From CAZUHB01 sp964620445 (GTDB taxonomy: Bacteria; Planctomycetota; B15-G4; CAYZWU01): a DNA stretch of 64,000 nt. Location: positions 62,001 through 126,000 of the forward strand of contig CAZUHB010000001.1 of assembly GCA_964620445.1 (NCBI GenBank). The letters run 5' to 3'. The stretch's first letter is position 1, and each line of letters opens with the position of its first letter. The position numbers and the translations under genes were made by a program. This document shows, piece by piece, positions 32,401-40,190 of this stretch. The notes beneath the pieces are model-generated. The model did no database searches and was not told the origin of the DNA. It saw only the letters and a program-made list of their open reading frames with translations.

Positions 32401-33472
32401 GGGATTTCCGGTCGCTCTGCGTGCCGGCCGCTTTGTTGTTTTCGAAGACGATCGGCGGAGAGCCGGTCTTCAAGCCGATCGTTGCACCCACGGCCGGCGC
32501 CTCGCCGCAGCAGGCCGCGTGCAGTTTCGTGCCGTCCACGTCGACGGTGAGCCGTGTGACGTCGCCGAGGAGGGTTCTTCCGATTACTTTCGCCGGTGTG
32601 CCTTCGTTTTTCGGGACGATGACGATCTGCGCCGGCCGGAAAAAAGCCGCGCATGCCGTGTCAGGTGTCAGGCCGGTGTCGATCGGTCCCAGAACCGTTT
32701 CCATGGCGCCCCCGCTATCCGCTCTCCCCTCGAAGACGTTGGCCGTTCCAAAGAACCGGAAAGCCCATGGCGTGGCGGGATCGTTGTACACCTCATCGGG
32801 AGTGCCGAGCTGTATCCGGCCGGACCTGTTCATGAGTAGGATCCTGTCCGCCGTGGAGAGCGCCTCCTCCTGGTCGTGAGTGACGAAGATCGACGTGATC
32901 GAAAGCTCGTCCAGGATCTCGACGATCGCGACGCGCATCTCGCGGGCAAGGTTCGCGTCGATGTTGCGGAGCGGTTCGTCGAGCAAGAGCAGCCGCGGCC
33001 GGCGCGAGAGGGCGCGCGCCAGGGCGATCCTCTGAAGCTCCCCGCCCGAGAGCATGTGGGGATAGTCGTTGCGCCGCGCGGCAAGCCCGGTGATATCGAG
33101 GATCCGCTCGGTCCACTCGCGATTGTGGCGCGCGTTCCGGGAGTAGTAGATATGCTGATCCACGGTGAGGTGCGGCCAGAGAGCGCCGTCTTGAAACATG
33201 AAACCCACCTCGCGGAGGTGGGGGGGGACGAAGACGCCCTTGCGCACCATGGAGCGGCCGTCGATCGTGACCGTTCCTTCATGGCTGTCGTCGAGGCCCG
33301 CGATGATCCGGAGGAGCGTCGTCTTGCCGCACCCCGAAGGCCCGACGATGAAAAATCGTTCTCCCTCGCTCACGACGAGAGAGAGGTCGTCGATGATCGT
33401 GCGGCGGCCGATGACTTTCTGGATCTGGTTGAGTTCGAGGATTGCTTTAGATGTTTCCATTTGCACGCTCAT
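32390..33472 (-). CDS. ABC transporter ATP-binding subunit, PotA/FbpC/CysA type
   Basis: The 360-aa ATPase has Walker A GPSGCGKTT (44-52), a Q-loop near VGFMFQDGA, signature LSGGELQRIALARAL, Walker B LLLLDEP and H-loop VTHDQEEAL. A TOBE-like domain follows from about 235. These features place it with importers for oligo-anions, iron(III) or polyamines. No permease or periplasmic binding protein is encoded in the window next to it, so its partners must be elsewhere. It is transcribed with the pentaheme cytochrome. The Ala/Cys-rich C-terminal tail is unlike the standard TOBE. Confidence 0.9.
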   Translation of the reverse strand: MSVQMETSKAILELNQIQKVIGRRTIIDDLSLVVSEGERFFIVGPSGCGKTTLLRIIAGLDDSHEGTVTIDGRSMVRKGVFVPPHLREVGFMFQDGALWPHLTVDQHIYYSRNARHNREWTERILDITGLAARRNDYPHMLSGGELQRIALARALSRRPRLLLLDEPLRNIDANLAREMRVAIVEILDELSITSIFVTHDQEEALSTADRILLMNRSGRIQLGTPDEVYNDPATPWAFRFFGTANVFEGRADSGGAMETVLGPIDTGLTPDTACAAFFRPAQIVIVPKNEGTPAKVIGRTLLGDVTRLTVDVDGTKLHAACCGEAPAVGATIGLKTGSPPIVFENNKAAGTQSDRKSHVD

Positions 33473-33670
33473 GGTGCAAAAGAGGGGCCCAAGTGCAAGG
33501 GAAATATCGCGCCCACGAACGGTTCGGACGAGGCGCCTTTAGGGTCGGAGACGCGCTGATCGAGTCCGGCCCGCCGCTGCCGCCCGACGGAGGCGGGGCG
33601 GCGGCCGTTCTCCGTTACGCGGCCGTAACCATTTGTGAACGCGATCTGGACATGTGATTCCGAGGGGCGG

Positions 33671-35008
33671 TCATTTCCAGCCGGGACGGAAGACCTTGGC
33701 ATAGCGGGGATCGTCGGCCATCTGCCTGAACTCGGCGTACTCGATCGGAAGGCGGGTGAAATCCTGTCCCTCCGCCTTTCTCAACGTCCGTTCCGCATCG
33801 GCAAAGCGAGATTCGGCCGCGTAGCAGCGGGCCAGGGAGATGAAGACCTGCGTCCCGTAGCGCCCCCCCTTGCGGTCCTTGCGGAGCCCTTCGTTGAAGT
33901 CCCTCTGCGCCTGCTTGTACTTCTTGAACTCGAGGTAGATCTCGCCGCGCCTGAAGTAATACTCGGCCGACGAGTGCCTGGAGATGAGCCTGTCGAGCTG
34001 CGCGGTGCGTACCTTGACTCCCGTGTCGTCACCCAGCTCGTTGAGGGCGAATGCCACCTCTTTGATCGTCCGGTTGTCCGGACTGCTCAGGTGTTTTTTC
34101 AGGAAGTGGATGATCGGCTCGTGGGTGGACGGACCGGCGCGCTTTCCCACCTCGGTGAGCGCGCGGATGATCGACCAGCGCTGCTTTCGCCTCAGGCCCT
34201 CCTTGCCGTAAAGCGCGATGAGCGGGCCCACCGTTTGACCCGTGCCGAAGAGGTGGCAGAATTCGATGCCCGCCTCGATCACGACGAGGTCGCCCGAGAC
34301 CGTGAAAATCGGGATGACGAGATCTTCGTTTGCACCGTCGCCGAGATGGACCAGCGTCCGGATCGCCGCGAGGTGCAGGCCCGCATCTTCTCCCTGGAGA
34401 ATCGGTTCGACGAGCGCCCGTGTTTCCGCGTACTGCATCAGTCCGAGACAGATGAGCGCTTCCGATCGCAGTTCGAGGTTTTTCGATTCGAGGAGAGCCA
34501 CGATCTCGGCCGTGCCGGTCTGATCGCCGAGGTGCCCCAGGCAGTGAAGCGCGTTGATCTTGGCCCGGTCGTTGCCGCCGATGAGCATACGCTGCACCTC
34601 GGGTCGCACGCGCGGATCCTTGATCCGCGCCAGGATCGACGCCGCCATGCGGCCCGCGTTGATCTGTGTCCGCTCCGTGGATTGGTTTTCCATCGCCTCG
34701 ACGAGCAAGGGCACCGCGTGGGAGCCGTAAGAGATGATCTCCTTCATCTTCTGCTGCACGAAATCGAGGGAGGGGTCGGTGTAAATGCCGAGTTGCATCA
34801 GGGTGCTCTTTATCCTGGCGTCGATGAGAGCACGCTGCTTCTTGGCTTCCGCCTCGGCAATGGTCAACAGGTTGGGCCGATCGTCGGCAGCGTTCGTGCC
34901 TTCTCCGTCCTGGGCGGCGAGCTGCGATGGTCCGGACTGGAGCGCCCAGCACAGGAGCACCGACGCCGCGAGGATTCTGAATCCTGCTCGGATCTGGTTG
35001 ACGATCAT
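33671..35008 (-). CDS. Secreted HEAT-repeat protein with C-terminal TPRs
   Basis: From Met at 35008 (GAGGA about 10 bases upstream) the protein has 445 aa and a signal peptide (ILAASVLLCWALQ ... LAAQ). HEAT repeats run from about 75 to 300: INALHCLGHLGDQTGTAEIVALL, LICLGLMQYAETRALVEPIL and LAAIRTLVHLGDG. Two TPR-like units near the C-terminus (YYFRRGEIYLEFKKYKQAQRDFNEGL) and a DDPRYAKVF cap close it. An ATG at 35041 would add 11 residues. It is divergent from mnmG. Interaction scaffold; partner unknown. Confidence 0.78.
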   Translation of the reverse strand: MIVNQIRAGFRILAASVLLCWALQSGPSQLAAQDGEGTNAADDRPNLLTIAEAEAKKQRALIDARIKSTLMQLGIYTDPSLDFVQQKMKEIISYGSHAVPLLVEAMENQSTERTQINAGRMAASILARIKDPRVRPEVQRMLIGGNDRAKINALHCLGHLGDQTGTAEIVALLESKNLELRSEALICLGLMQYAETRALVEPILQGEDAGLHLAAIRTLVHLGDGANEDLVIPIFTVSGDLVVIEAGIEFCHLFGTGQTVGPLIALYGKEGLRRKQRWSIIRALTEVGKRAGPSTHEPIIHFLKKHLSSPDNRTIKEVAFALNELGDDTGVKVRTAQLDRLISRHSSAEYYFRRGEIYLEFKKYKQAQRDFNEGLRKDRKGGRYGTQVFISLARCYAAESRFADAERTLRKAEGQDFTRLPIEYAEFRQMADDPRYAKVFRPGWK

Positions 35009-35083
35009 TCCTCCGCGTTCCTCTGGAGCGATGAACAACAAAACCGGAGTTTAGAAAGCGCCGCCCTGAAAATCAATCGCTTA

Positions 35084-35136
35084 TTGCCCGAGGCTGAACG
35101 CTGTTTACAATGATCGGCCCGGTCCGATCGGACCGG
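35084..35136 (+). promoter_or_regulatory. mnmG promoter with palindrome at the transcription start
   Basis: TTGCCC (35084-35089) and TACAAT (35106-35111) are 16 bases apart. An 18-bp perfect palindrome CCGGTCCGATCGGACCGG occupies 35119-35136, beginning about where transcription would start. It could be an operator or a 5'-end hairpin. Confidence 0.5.
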
Positions 35137-35191
35137 ACCCGTAGCGACGAGGTTCCATCGAGGGCGTTTCGATACCGGAAAGGACTGTCAG

Positions 35192-37030
35192 GTGAAAGCC
35201 GACGTGGTGGTGGTTGGAGGCGGTCATGCCGGGTGCGAGGCAGCTCTGGCCTGCGCGCGGCTCGGCGCGAACACCGCCCTCGTGACCGGCGGCCGCCGAT
35301 CGATGGCGCGCATGCCGTGCAACCCGGCCATCGGCGGCTTGGCCAAGGGACAACTCGTTCGCGAGATCGATGCCCTGGGCGGCGAGATGGCCAAGGTGGC
35401 CGATCAGACGGGGATTCAGTTTCGAATGCTCAACACGACCAAGGGACCCGCCGTTCGTTCCCCGCGCGCCCAGTCGGACAAGGACCTCTACAGCGCCGCG
35501 ATGGGTGCGCGCTGCGAGGCCCAACCGGGGCTCGAAATCGTGGAGGCGATGGCCGTGCGCATCGTGGCGGATCTCCCCGGAAGCGGTGGGAGAGACGCGC
35601 CCGGCCGGAGGGCTCGGGGCGTCGTTCTCGACGACGGCCGTTCGATCGACGCGGCGGCGGTGATCGTGACCACGGGGACCTTCTTGAACGGCCTGATTCA
35701 TATCGGTCTGGAGAGCCGCGACGGCGGGCGTCTCGACGAGGCACCGGCTCGTGAACTGGCCCGTTCTCTCACGGGGTGCGGTCTCGAACTGGGGCGGTTG
35801 AAAACGGGGACGCCGGCGCGGGTCCACAGGGACAGCGTCGATTACGGCCGCATGGAGGAGCAGAGAGGGGACGAGAATCCCGTTCCCTTCTCCTTCGAGA
35901 CGATAAGTCTTCCCCTGCCCCAGATCTCCTGCTTCGTCACGCGCACGAACGCGCGCACCCACGACATCATCCGCCGGAACCTCGACCGTTCGCCCTTGTT
36001 CGCCGGGCGGATTACCGGAACCGGGCCCCGTTACTGCCCGTCGATCGAGGACAAGATCCACCGTTTTGCCGACCGCGGCAGCCACAGGATCTTCGTGGAA
36101 CCGGAAGGGCTCGACACGGACACGGTCTACTTGAACGGCATTTCGACGAGCCTGCCCGTTGACGTGCAGGAGGAGATGATCCACTCGGTCGCGGGGCTCG
36201 AGCGGGCGAGAATCATGAAACCGGGCTATGCGGTGGAATACGATTTCGTTCCCTCTTGCCAGCTCAAGCCGACCCTCGAAACGCTCGCCGTCGAAGGGCT
36301 CTACCTGGCCGGCCAGATCAACGGCACATCCGGTTACGAGGAGGCTGCCGGCCAGGGATTGCTTGCCGGCATCAACGCGGTACGCCGTCTCGACGGAAGC
36401 GGTCCTTTCGTTCTGAAGCGGTCGCAGGCCTACCTCGGGGTGCTCATCGACGACCTCGTGGTCCGGTCGCCGCGGGAACCGTACCGCATGTTCACTTCCC
36501 TTGCCGAGTTCCGGCTCATGTTGAGGCAGGACAATGCCGACCGGCGGCTGACACCTCTGGGACACACGATCGGACTGGTCAGCCGGAGCCGGTACGATCG
36601 CGTTGTGGAAAAGGAGCGCCGGATCGCCCGGGCGCGCGAGATTCTGGTTCGAACCAGACAGGGCGGCCGCTCACTCGAGCGGGTCCTGCGGCGTCCCGAC
36701 ATGACCTTCGACGCGCTCGCCGCGGAGTGTGGTCCGCTCGGGGAGGCCGGCCTGAATCGGGCCGAAAGGGAGCAGGTGGAGATCGACGTGAAATACGAGG
36801 GATACATCAAGCGGCACGAGGCGCGCATCGAAAAGATGGCCGAGTGGGAGGACTATCCCCTTTCCGAGAACCTCGCTTTCGACGAGATTCTCCATCTCAA
36901 ACCGGAGGCGCGCGAAAAACTCTCCGCGCTGCGCCCGGCTACGCTGGGGCAGGCATCGCGCATCTCGGGTGTGACGCCGTCCGATCTGTCGGTCCTCATG
37001 GCCCACCTGGGCCGTCGCGCTTCGCCGTAA
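35192..37030 (+). CDS. mnmG: tRNA uridine-5-carboxymethylaminomethyl modification enzyme MnmG
   Basis: MnmG, with MnmE, adds the carboxymethylaminomethyl group at U34 of tRNAs. The 612-aa flavoprotein starts at GTG (AGGA upstream) and shows the FAD motif VVVGGGHAGCEAA (9-14 core), MPCNPAIGGLAKG, the MLNTTKGPAVRSPRAQ segment, a GTGPRYCPSIEDK motif, YAVEYDF and QINGTSGYEEAAGQG. The C-terminal helical domain that contacts MnmE is complete. Cells usually have mnmE near by, but it is not in this window. The 3' end leads directly into gph. Confidence 0.97.
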   Translation: MKADVVVVGGGHAGCEAALACARLGANTALVTGGRRSMARMPCNPAIGGLAKGQLVREIDALGGEMAKVADQTGIQFRMLNTTKGPAVRSPRAQSDKDLYSAAMGARCEAQPGLEIVEAMAVRIVADLPGSGGRDAPGRRARGVVLDDGRSIDAAAVIVTTGTFLNGLIHIGLESRDGGRLDEAPARELARSLTGCGLELGRLKTGTPARVHRDSVDYGRMEEQRGDENPVPFSFETISLPLPQISCFVTRTNARTHDIIRRNLDRSPLFAGRITGTGPRYCPSIEDKIHRFADRGSHRIFVEPEGLDTDTVYLNGISTSLPVDVQEEMIHSVAGLERARIMKPGYAVEYDFVPSCQLKPTLETLAVEGLYLAGQINGTSGYEEAAGQGLLAGINAVRRLDGSGPFVLKRSQAYLGVLIDDLVVRSPREPYRMFTSLAEFRLMLRQDNADRRLTPLGHTIGLVSRSRYDRVVEKERRIARAREILVRTRQGGRSLERVLRRPDMTFDALAAECGPLGEAGLNRAEREQVEIDVKYEGYIKRHEARIEKMAEWEDYPLSENLAFDEILHLKPEAREKLSALRPATLGQASRISGVTPSDLSVLMAHLGRRASP

Positions 37031-37077
37031 TGGTGCCGGGCGCCGGCCCGGCCGCACCGGATTCAAAGAGGAGTTTC

Positions 37078-37779
37078 ATGAAGAGCCTGAACAAGCGGGA
37101 AAAGAAACCGCCCGAGAAGAGCCGTCCCCGGGCGGTGATCTTCGACCTCGACGGGACCCTGGCCGACACCCTCGAGAGTATCGCCAGGGCCGTCAATTCC
37201 TGTCTCCGCAAGATGGAGCGGCGGACATTTCCAGTCGACGACTACCGTTATCTCGTGGGAGACGGTCTGCGCGCGCTCTGCGTCCGCGTACTCCGGGACG
37301 GAAGGGCAAGTCCGCACGAGGAGACCGTGGAGCGGCTCGAAAGGGAGGTGAAGGACTATTACAGCCGCCATCTTCTCGACCACGTGTCGCTCTACGACGG
37401 GACGCTCGACCTGCTCGAAAGACTTCGCGCCGAGGGGATCCCGCTCGCTGTCTGTTCGAACAAGCCCGACAAACATACGCGCGATCTGGTCGAGGCCCTG
37501 ATCCCGGCCGGCACCTTCGGCGCCGTCCTGGGCGCGCGCGATGATCTGCCTCGAAAACCCGATCCGGCGAGCGCGTTGCGGGTCGCCGCAATCCTCGGCG
37601 TGGAGCCCGGCCGCTGTCTCTTCGTGGGAGACACGAGCGTGGACATGAAGACGGCCCGAAATGCCGGGATGATTCCAGTGGGGGTCCTGTGGGGATTCCG
37701 GCAGAGGGACGAGCTGGAAGAGGCCGGCGCGAGGCACATCGTGGAAGAACCGAAAAAAATCGCCGCCCTGATCGGTTGA
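37078..37779 (+). CDS. gph: Phosphoglycolate phosphatase-like HAD hydrolase
   Basis: The 233-aa product starts at the ATG with GAGGAG 5 bases upstream; an ATG at 37030 would overlap the mnmG stop but lacks a site. HAD motifs are FDLDGTLADT (motif I), CSNKPD (II), RKPDPASAL (III) and LFVGDTSVDMKTARNAG (IV). The cap is helical with GDGLRALC, typical of Gph. Gph hydrolyses 2-phosphoglycolate formed by DNA repair or oxygenation, but Gph-like enzymes may use other substrates. The basic N-terminus (KSLNKREKKPPEK) is an extension. Its 3' end contains the terminator of the convergent gene. Confidence 0.88.
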   Translation: MKSLNKREKKPPEKSRPRAVIFDLDGTLADTLESIARAVNSCLRKMERRTFPVDDYRYLVGDGLRALCVRVLRDGRASPHEETVERLEREVKDYYSRHLLDHVSLYDGTLDLLERLRAEGIPLAVCSNKPDKHTRDLVEALIPAGTFGAVLGARDDLPRKPDPASALRVAAILGVEPGRCLFVGDTSVDMKTARNAGMIPVGVLWGFRQRDELEEAGARHIVEEPKKIAALIG

Positions 37780-37794
37780 CCGGGGCGGCGATTT
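37757..37794 (-). terminator. Terminator for the C25 protease gene, lying in the gph 3' end
   Basis: AAATCGCCGCCC (37757-37768) pairs perfectly with GGGCGGCGATTT (37783-37794) over 12 bp. On the - strand it is followed by a T7 run (the A-run at 37753-37759), a strong Rho-independent signal for the convergent protease gene. On the + strand the tail is only ATTTCG. Confidence 0.85.
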
Positions 37795-37821
37795 CGTTGA
37801 TTCAGTCTATCGAACCTGTTA

Positions 37822-39900
37822 TCAGTGCGACGTCACCACGATGTCGTCGATGAAGGTTCCCTGGTAAGTGTTGTCCTTGTCATCCACGGCAAAGTAGAAG
37901 ACCCACGATCCGGCCGGAATCGTCCCGTTGGCGATCACGTAGTCGGTCACCGAGACGAGGGCTCCGCCGTAGGCACGCTTCGGCGTCGAGGAGTTGACCC
38001 AGGTGCCGGGAAAACGCCACCACCATTTGCTGACCGAGTCCTTCACGCCGTAGACCCACCAGTCCATCTCGATTCCGGACATCTGATTCGCCTGGACCGA
38101 AACGGTCATGGTGATCGGCTGGCTCGAGTAGAGCACGAGCGGGCCGTCCGAGTCGTTGATCTTGATGTCGACCACGGGATCGGTGGGTCCGCCGCCCTGG
38201 CCGTGCACGTTGAGCGAAGGATCGCCGAACACGTGCCAGTGGTCGAACTCGTTCCGGCCCGTCGATCCGTTCAGCTGCATCATGTAGCTCGCGCCGGCGA
38301 AGCAGAGCGCGCCGAAGGAGACATAGGTCTCGTCCACGTAGCGGTCGATGATCTCGTCCTGGCCGTCCATGGGAGGCGACCACGTCATGTAGTCGGAAGA
38401 GGCGTACATGGCCACCGCACCGGTCGGCTCGTTGCCGTTGGTCGCTCTGAGCCAGGTCTCGGCAAAGCAGGTCGTCGAGTTGAACTGTCCGTTCACGCAG
38501 GCCACGGAGGTGATGAAGGGGAGCAGGTTGTTATTGCTCAGCGCGTTCACGTGGCTGTTCGAGAAACCGGTCGTGCTCCACGCGGTCTGGCTGCCGTGAC
38601 CGCAGTAGTTGATCATGCCGCGGCCGTTGTTGACCGCGTTGGTGACCTGGGTCGACGAGGCTCCGTAGCCGTAGAACTGGTCCACGCTGTTGTAGCTGTA
38701 TCCGAGAAGCTTTCCGCGGATCAGGTTCATGTGATCGTCGTCATACTCGCCGTGATGGCCCGGCCCCTCGGTCGACGCGATCCCCGTGGCTTTCTGGTTC
38801 CAGGAGCCGTGGTGGATCATCTGCTCGAATTCGATGGTGCGCGTGACTTGCGTGTCCACATGGGTGCTCGTCGAGGCGGAGAAGCGGCCGATCATGCAAT
38901 CGGGATAGTGGTCGGTGCCGGCGAGGAGCGAATAGGTCGGATCGGCGGCGTATCCATTCGTCAACGGCGTGGGGCACTGGGTCGAGTCACCCACGAGGAG
39001 CACGAAGGCGAGATTGTGGGTGTCGTAGAAATCCTGGATGTACGCCTTGATCGCCGAGGCGTTCGTTCCCGCCGTCGATCTGTTCACGATCGTCGTGGTA
39101 ATTCCCAGCGAGTCCTTCCACGTCTTGAGAGGTTGGACATTGGAGTTCCAGCTGTCATAGACGATGATCAGCATTTCGCCATTTTCGTCCAGCGCCGGGT
39201 AGCGGTTGCCACGTCCGCCATTGAGGAAATGGTTGGCCTGGATCTGGCTAAACGAAAGGCAGGCCTTCGTGTAATCGAGGGGCAAGGTGTTCATGGAGAT
39301 CGTCTTCGACGCATCCCTGCTCACCTTGACATTCACTTCCGAGTAGACGCGCAGCACCTTGGTGACGGGATTGTACTGCACGGGATGGATGTGAACGACC
39401 GCGCCCCGCACATCGCGCATGATGTAGGGCTCGCCGAGAGTGGTGATCTCGGCGGGATAGAAGGCGTTCTTCTCGTAGACGTTGCCGAAAGTGAAGGGCA
39501 CGCTTGCGGGATCGATCTGCCTCGAGAAATGGCCTTTCGACGGGGCGATCTCGACGTTCTCGAAATCCTGATAGCTCGAGCTGATCGTGTCGATCTTGAC
39601 CGAACCCTGGTTGGGAATGATCACGCTCCTGGCCACATGGGGCAGGGCGGGTGCGCCCTTTTCAAAGAGAAGGTGCTGCCTGTCGACATCAAAGGAAATA
39701 TATTCCTGCCCGTCGATCGTGATCTCCTCGGTCGCATAATTTCCGAAGGTGAAGTTGACGACCGTATCACCGGGAGTTCCCTTGATGACATTTGCCGATG
39801 CGATCTTGTCGGCAGCGGACGCTGTGGTGCAGAGGATCGCAAAGCAGATGATGCCTGCGACCACACACGAGAGGGTCTTGAATCGGCTGATACTGTTCAT
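37822..39900 (-). CDS. Secreted C25 (gingipain-like) cysteine protease
   Basis: The 692-aa protein begins at ATG with GGAGGAG upstream and has a signal peptide (LSCVVAGIICFAILCTTASA). A propeptide-like N-terminal part (about 30-230) precedes the Peptidase_C25 domain. The catalytic dyad is visible: His435 in NYCGHGSQT and Cys468 in SVACVNG. The metal-binding-like VGDSTQCP and FGDPSLNVHGQ (a C25 signature) are present. C-terminal residues 570-692 form an Ig-like domain. No T9SS sorting tail is seen. Expression is probably from the promoter at 40106-40133 with a 200-base leader that includes GATTTC/GAAATC. Confidence 0.88.
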   Translation of the reverse strand: MNSISRFKTLSCVVAGIICFAILCTTASAADKIASANVIKGTPGDTVVNFTFGNYATEEITIDGQEYISFDVDRQHLLFEKGAPALPHVARSVIIPNQGSVKIDTISSSYQDFENVEIAPSKGHFSRQIDPASVPFTFGNVYEKNAFYPAEITTLGEPYIMRDVRGAVVHIHPVQYNPVTKVLRVYSEVNVKVSRDASKTISMNTLPLDYTKACLSFSQIQANHFLNGGRGNRYPALDENGEMLIIVYDSWNSNVQPLKTWKDSLGITTTIVNRSTAGTNASAIKAYIQDFYDTHNLAFVLLVGDSTQCPTPLTNGYAADPTYSLLAGTDHYPDCMIGRFSASTSTHVDTQVTRTIEFEQMIHHGSWNQKATGIASTEGPGHHGEYDDDHMNLIRGKLLGYSYNSVDQFYGYGASSTQVTNAVNNGRGMINYCGHGSQTAWSTTGFSNSHVNALSNNNLLPFITSVACVNGQFNSTTCFAETWLRATNGNEPTGAVAMYASSDYMTWSPPMDGQDEIIDRYVDETYVSFGALCFAGASYMMQLNGSTGRNEFDHWHVFGDPSLNVHGQGGGPTDPVVDIKINDSDGPLVLYSSQPITMTVSVQANQMSGIEMDWWVYGVKDSVSKWWWRFPGTWVNSSTPKRAYGGALVSVTDYVIANGTIPAGSWVFYFAVDDKDNTYQGTFIDDIVVTSH

Positions 39901-40105
39901 GAGCTCCTCCTCAATCGGGAAAGGAAAGGAAAACGCACCCTGCCGATCCGACAAGAGCCGATCCGGTCGGATCAAAACCGAGTGCAACGGGGGAAAACAT
40001 TTTAGAGCACATCCTCAAAAGGACTGGCACACCGATTTCGAGAAATCAGTCGGCCAGAGGCTGAACCAGATTTACTTGATAGGCTTAATTAAAGGCTCTA
40101 AAAGA

Positions 40106-40133
40106 ATTATATTGAATAATATTGAAGAGTCAA
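40106..40133 (-). promoter_or_regulatory. Near-consensus promoter for the C25 protease
   Basis: On the - strand TTGACT (40133-40128) and TATAAT (40111-40106) are 16 bases apart. The leader is about 200 bases before ATG, in an AT-rich gap. Confidence 0.75.
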
Positions 40134-40190
40134 CCTGATTTTCATTCTACCGGGTGCGTAATATTTCTCGTTTGCGCGCAAAAATGCCAT

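Noticed and set aside
37825..40005. 726-codon frame on the + strand opposite the C25 protease
   Set aside because: The encoded chain is a reverse-strand shadow (Val/Arg/His/Gly-rich) of a gene with clear signal peptide and catalytic motifs.
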